The notes under the pieces: model-generated
What the model was told of the DNA's origin: nothing
Database searches by the model: none
The model's input: the letters and a program-made list of their open reading frames with translations, nothing else
Part shown: in pieces, positions 61,301 to 64,000 of the stretch
Layout of the letters: the number at the start of each line of letters is the position of its first letter
Numbering within the stretch: the stretch's first letter is position 1
Source of the DNA: Glandiceps talaboti
Taxonomy: Eukaryota > Hemichordata > Enteropneusta > Spengelidae
Length of the DNA: 64,000 nucleotides
Assembly: GCF_964340395.1 (NCBI RefSeq)
Contig: NC_135562.1
Span: forward strand, 5,902,634-5,966,633
Direction: 5' to 3'
Made by a program: the position numbers and the translations under genes

Positions 61301-63163
61301 TGTAAAAGTATACTGTTTCATTTGCCACATTACAAAGGCAACATGCTAGACTTGTAAATAAACCACTTGAAACAGTATACTTTTACACTTGATAATGATA
61401 TGAATGCTATAAACAAGTATACCGGTATATATAGCACATAAAGAAAGTGCTTTACTTCAGTGTTACCCATTGTAATTGAGTGGCTTAGACTATGACTTTC
61501 ATTTATCATTAGAGTACTCAAAAATTGCATCTATAAAAAGGCTTAGTGCTCTTTTACTTACTTTGCTCAGAGAGAACACTGCCTTTTATAGTAATGCACA
61601 CTTATTCGCCACCATTGTTTGTCTGATATTTAGTATCAGTAAGCAATTCAGGGCTCAAATCTTCAACTATTTTTCTCACCTTAGGCAGGCTTTGTCAAGA
61701 AATTCCAACTAATAGATATTTGGTTTTACAGATGTATCTGTCAATGATATTCACTTGTATCATGACTTATCACATTATTGATTTTATATTGATTATTTCC
61801 TATAGAGAAAAGGAATGAAAAAGACTTCACTGAAAATATCTTAGACATAGAAGATCTGGTCAAACTGGGACAGAAACACAAGTAAGTATCTGCAGTTATA
61901 CTGTCATGGCAACCCAGAATCTGTACTGTCTTGTATTCTAGAATTGAATTTCTCCATACTTGTAGTTAGTATGGACTGATATGATCATCATTGAGTACAC
62001 TCCGTACAAACTTAGTTAGGGGTATTAACGCAGGTGTACCAACAATGACAGATTCTTCAGTCTATAGTTAGTTCTATGTGGTGATAAAAGCAAAGTCAAT
62101 ATATACAAGTCATGTAAATACATAAAATAAAATAAATCAACATAACATTTACCATATTGTTACATTGCAGGATTTGTCCATATTACATGGCCAGGGAGTT
62201 AAAAACTACAGTGTTAATGTAGATGTGATATTATCAGTATAATATATTGTTAAATTACATGACTTGTCCATATTACATGGCCAGGGAGTTAAAAACTACA
62301 GTGTTAATGTAGATGTGATATTATCAGTATAATATATTGTTAAATTACATGACTTGTCCATATTACATGGCCAGGGAGTTAAAAACTACAGTGTTAGATG
62401 TAGATGTGATATTATCAACATAATTATATTGTTACATTACAGGACTTGTCCATATTACATGGCCAGGGAGTTAAAAACTACAGTGTTAATGTAGATGTGA
62501 TATTATCAACATAATTATATTTTTACATTACAGGACTTGTCCATATTACATGGTCAGGGAGTTAAAAACTACAGTGTTAATGTAGATGTGATATTATCAA
62601 CATAATTATATTGTTACATTACAGGACTTGTCCATATTACATGGCCAGGGAGTTAAAAACTACAGTGTTAATGTAGATGTGATATTATCAGTATAATATA
62701 TTGTTAAATTACATGACTTGTCCATATTACATGGCCAGGGAGTTAAAAACTACAGTGTTAATGTAGATGTGATATTATCAGTATAATATATTGTTAAATT
62801 ACATGACTTGTCCATATTACATGGCCAGGGAGTTAAAAACTACAGTGTTAGATGTAGATGTGATATTATCAACATAATTATATTGTTACATTACAGGACT
62901 TGTCCATATTACATGGCCAGGGAGTTAAAAACTACAGTGTTAATGTAGATGTGATATTATCAACATAATTATATTTTTACATTACAGGACTTGTCCATAT
63001 TACATGGTCAGGGAGTTAAAAACTACAGTGTTAATGTAGATGTAATATTATCATCATAATTATATTGTTACATTACAGGACTTGTCCATATTACATGGCC
63101 AGGGAGTTAAAAACTACAGCTGATATTATATTTATGCCTTATAACTATTTACTGGACCCAAAG
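51574..63163 (+). CDS. RTEL1: RTEL1, regulator of telomere elongation helicase 1 (5' part)
   Basis: Seven exons join in frame to 238 codons; the gene continues past the window. RTEL1 is a 5'-3' superfamily 2 Fe-S DNA helicase (XPD/FANCJ group) that dismantles T-loops, D-loops and G-quadruplexes in the nucleus. Seen here: N-terminus [20 protein letters not shown], Walker A SPTGTGKT with Lys48 (the catalytic position number in human RTEL1), motif Ia YASRTHSQL (116-124), [11 protein letters not shown], and the four Fe-S cysteines Cys150, Cys168, Cys177 and Cys212 ([15 protein letters not shown]), then [12 protein letters not shown]. The DEAH box and C-terminal domains lie outside. Exon phases agree at every junction. 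Oddity: exon 7's 5' half is tandemly duplicated in the preceding intron. Confidence 0.97.
51676..52260 (+). other. RTEL1 intron 1
   Basis: Nothing beyond T-rich runs seen. Frames extending through the donor are not supported. Confidence 0.9.
52261..52474 (+). CDS. RTEL1: RTEL1 coding exon 2 (Walker A)
   Basis: The acceptor is TTGTTACAG; 214 bases; the donor is CAGGAAG/GTAAAT. It encodes [20 protein letters not shown] (helicase motif I), then TLAWRQ and a variable, lineage-specific acidic/Gly loop (about residues 65-105). Confidence 0.97.
52475..53443 (+). other. RTEL1 intron 2
   Basis: Contains the inverted-repeat element at 52750-53192; the rest is unremarkable. Confidence 0.9.
52750..53192. 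mobile_element. MITE/foldback with ~112-bp inverted arms
   Basis: The left arm (about 52750-52863) and right arm (about 53081-53192) are reverse complements. Shared words are 'tagtggtgtaca', 'ctttttggctgt', 'gttcttttgtgagcact' and 'acatacatct'. The ~217-bp centre has no transposase; frames in it are short. Confidence 0.88.
53444..53537 (+). CDS. RTEL1: RTEL1 coding exon 3 (motif Ia)
   Basis: Acceptor CTACCTAG, 94 bases, donor TACAG/GTAAGA. It encodes [18 protein letters not shown] and QQLKDTSY, matching the family's helicase motif Ia region. Confidence 0.97.
53538..54311 (+). other. RTEL1 intron 3
   Basis: Mostly occupied by a large (ACAT)n microsatellite (53722-54232). Confidence 0.95.
53722..54247. 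repeat. (ACAT)n tetranucleotide microsatellite, ~510 bp, ending in (AT)n
   Basis: ATAC/ACAT units with occasional ACAC, GCAT and ACGT variants, ending in (AT)8. All long frames across it on both strands (Thr-Tyr-Ile-His or Tyr-Val-Cys-Met) are artefacts. Confidence 0.98.
54312..54393 (+). CDS. RTEL1: RTEL1 coding exon 4 (first Fe-S cysteine)
   Basis: Acceptor TTGTTTACAG, 82 bases, donor ACTATG/GTGAGT. It encodes [18 protein letters not shown] with Cys150, the first cluster ligand, then a polar SSQQNNN stretch. Confidence 0.97.
55017..55289 (+). mobile_element. short interspersed element, family A copy 2
   Basis: Aligns with 12559-12836 from 'aattgtttgg' to the A-rich end; here the A tail is 15 bases. 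Confidence 0.7.
55275..55355. repeat. A15-(AT)33 simple repeat
   Basis: A poly(A) run expands into an uninterrupted AT dinucleotide tract, a common fate of retroposon tails. Confidence 0.97.
55921..56065 (-). mobile_element. dispersed element, family B, inverted partial copy
   Basis: Its reverse complement matches 59545-59665: 'ccctttatacttcct', 'ggggagca', 'attaaagcattcacatt', 'cctaccag' and 'cagctggg'. Diverged by scattered substitutions. Confidence 0.8.
59460..59780 (+). mobile_element. dispersed element, family B, longer copy
   Basis: About 320 bp starting 'atacagcgctttcccactct' with 'gtgctcaaagcgctttacaa'. It contains 'ggttcaaatc' (59687) and 'ggggctcgaccc' (59738), which resemble Pol III B boxes, so a SINE is possible. 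A degenerate piece of the 5' end is also seen at about 55633-55670. Confidence 0.65.
60924..60984 (+). CDS. RTEL1: RTEL1 coding exon 5 (second and third Fe-S cysteines)
   Basis: Acceptor GTAATCAG, 61 bases, donor GACG/GTGAGT. It encodes [20 protein letters not shown] with Cys168 and Cys177. Confidence 0.97.
60985..61805 (+). other. RTEL1 intron 5
   Basis: Contains the inverted repeat at 61279-61417; nothing else supported. Confidence 0.9.
61279..61417. mobile_element. short inverted-repeat (MITE-like) element
   Basis: 'tatcaagtgtaaaagtatac' near 61294 is mirrored by 'gtatacttttacacttgata' near 61375, and the flanking 'tttatagcat' / 'atgctataaa' pair as well. The loop is about 45 bases. Confidence 0.88.
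61806..61881 (+). CDS. RTEL1: RTEL1 coding exon 6
   Basis: Acceptor TTTCCTATAG, 76 bases, donor CACAA/GTAAGT. It encodes a charged linker, then [16 protein letters not shown], the conserved segment before the fourth cysteine. Confidence 0.97.
61882..62170 (+). other. RTEL1 intron 6, unique part
   Basis: No feature seen; it leads into the tandem array. Confidence 0.8.
62171..63163 (+). repeat. ~91-bp tandem array made from the RTEL1 intron 6 / exon 7 boundary
   Basis: Eleven copies of the exon start (first base at 62171, 62261, 62351, 62443, 62534, 62625, 62715, 62805, 62897, 62988 and 63079), spacings 90-92. Each unit holds the end of an intron and the first 41 bases of exon 7. Only the last copy continues into GCTGATATTATA and a donor. 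Copies 1, 4, 5, 6, 9 and 10 keep AG before the exon; copies 2, 3, 7 and 8 read ACATGAC and lost it. Copies 2-6 and 7-11 match as a 454-bp five-unit block. Confidence 0.97.
63079..63163 (+). CDS. RTEL1: RTEL1 coding exon 7 (fourth Fe-S cysteine)
   Basis: Acceptor ACATTACAG, 85 bases, donor CCAAAG/GTAAGT. It encodes [18 protein letters not shown] then [10 protein letters not shown], including Cys212. It is the only copy in the array with a full-length exon and a donor. Confidence 0.96.
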
Positions 63164-64000
63164 GTAAGTCTATCACATACTGCTTTAAAAGTCAAAAGTG
63201 AAACTTAAATGAAAAGAAAGTAGACTTTTAAAATTAATTGGAGATACATAATTATGTTTTTCTCTGCCTAGGGTATAATGTATTGTATCAAGAATTTATC
63301 AACTAGCCATTCATCCTAGCTCCAGGGGATTAGCTGATTTCAATTTTCATAACATGCAAATATATCAATCGATGAATAGTGGTGATCCTTGTGCTAATAA
63401 TTGTACTAGAGATGGATTAGGAAACAAGAGTTAAACACTGTATACTTTACACATACTCAGATGTTTAAAAAAATATATTTTTTTTATAAAACTTTAATTT
63501 TAGTAGCAGAAATTTATGAGTAATGATTCCTTCAAAACGTCCACATTTCATTAATATTTATAGTGTTCTTGCATAGATTTTGAAACATTTTTAAGAGTGA
63601 TATTAAACATAAAATTTGTGAGTCTACACAGGAAATGCTGTGGTAAGCATGCCAGTGCTTTAATATTTACACAAATAAATCATAACTTTTTTGTTGGAAT
63701 TTTGCAGAAATGCATTAAGCGTATGCAAGAAGACTTGACATAAAGTGTACAATTCATGCTCAATGAAAACCTTGGTACTGTACTGTAATGGGATACAGTT
63801 GCATTTTCTAATACCTTATGTAAATAAATAATACATCATGTTGGTATGGATAAGCTAGGTAACCTTGGCAACTAACAACACTCGACAACTGTCACCTAAC
63901 ATACAGTAAAATCTGACAGTGTTGATATAGAATACTCAGAGTAGCATAGGAGGAAAATAAGATTTAAAAAACATATTAAGTTGCTTGTAAAGTTTTTGGA
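63164..64000 (+). other. RTEL1 intron 7 (incomplete)
   Basis: No following exon (family DEAH region) found before the window ends. Confidence 0.75.

Overview
This is AT-rich nuclear DNA from a multicellular animal. The evidence is spliced genes with GT-AG introns, microsatellites, LINE and Penelope-like remnants, foldback elements and large satellite blocks. No bacterial genes, operons or CRISPR are present. Intron sizes, repeat style and gene content suggest a marine invertebrate bilaterian; I cannot name the species.

Layout. 1-165 may be the tail of a gene that starts outside the window. 0.6-2.7 kb holds diverged ~230-bp tandem units, a ~0.9-kb foldback and a 20-bp tandem. 2.7-11.3 kb is dominated by a pentanucleotide satellite (TACTA on one strand, TAGTA on the other) whose orientation flips repeatedly; it is interrupted by two Penelope-like fragments, a perfect-looking hairpin and a short unique island. 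11.3-14.1 kb is dispersed-repeat DNA ending in an (AC)n tract. 14.1-26.8 kb is one continuous satellite of about 75 copies of a 169-bp monomer with nested higher-order repeats, including a 4733-bp (28-monomer) unit present twice. It abuts a decayed LINE reverse-transcriptase fragment (26.8-28.1 kb). 28.9-29.3 kb is a CpG-rich patch that could be a promoter.

Two real protein genes lie in the right half. A stathmin gene runs on the minus strand (coding exons between 47601 and 32363; predicted 145 aa, cytosolic stathmin-1-like). RTEL1, an iron-sulfur DNA helicase, runs on the plus strand from 51574; seven coding exons (238 codons, Walker A to beyond the fourth Fe-S cysteine) lie inside the window and the gene continues past 64000. 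They are head to head, with a compact CpG/CCAAT/E-box region between them (about 50.7-51.4 kb) that looks like a shared promoter. The same head-to-head neighbourhood (STMN3-RTEL1) exists in human, so this appears to be very old microsynteny.

Most interesting observation: the 3' splice site and first 41 bases of RTEL1 coding exon 7, including the codon for the fourth Fe-S cysteine, have been tandemly amplified about 11 times (62171-63163). Ten decoy copies stand in the intron before the true exon. Six of the ten keep the AG acceptor and all run into stop codons.
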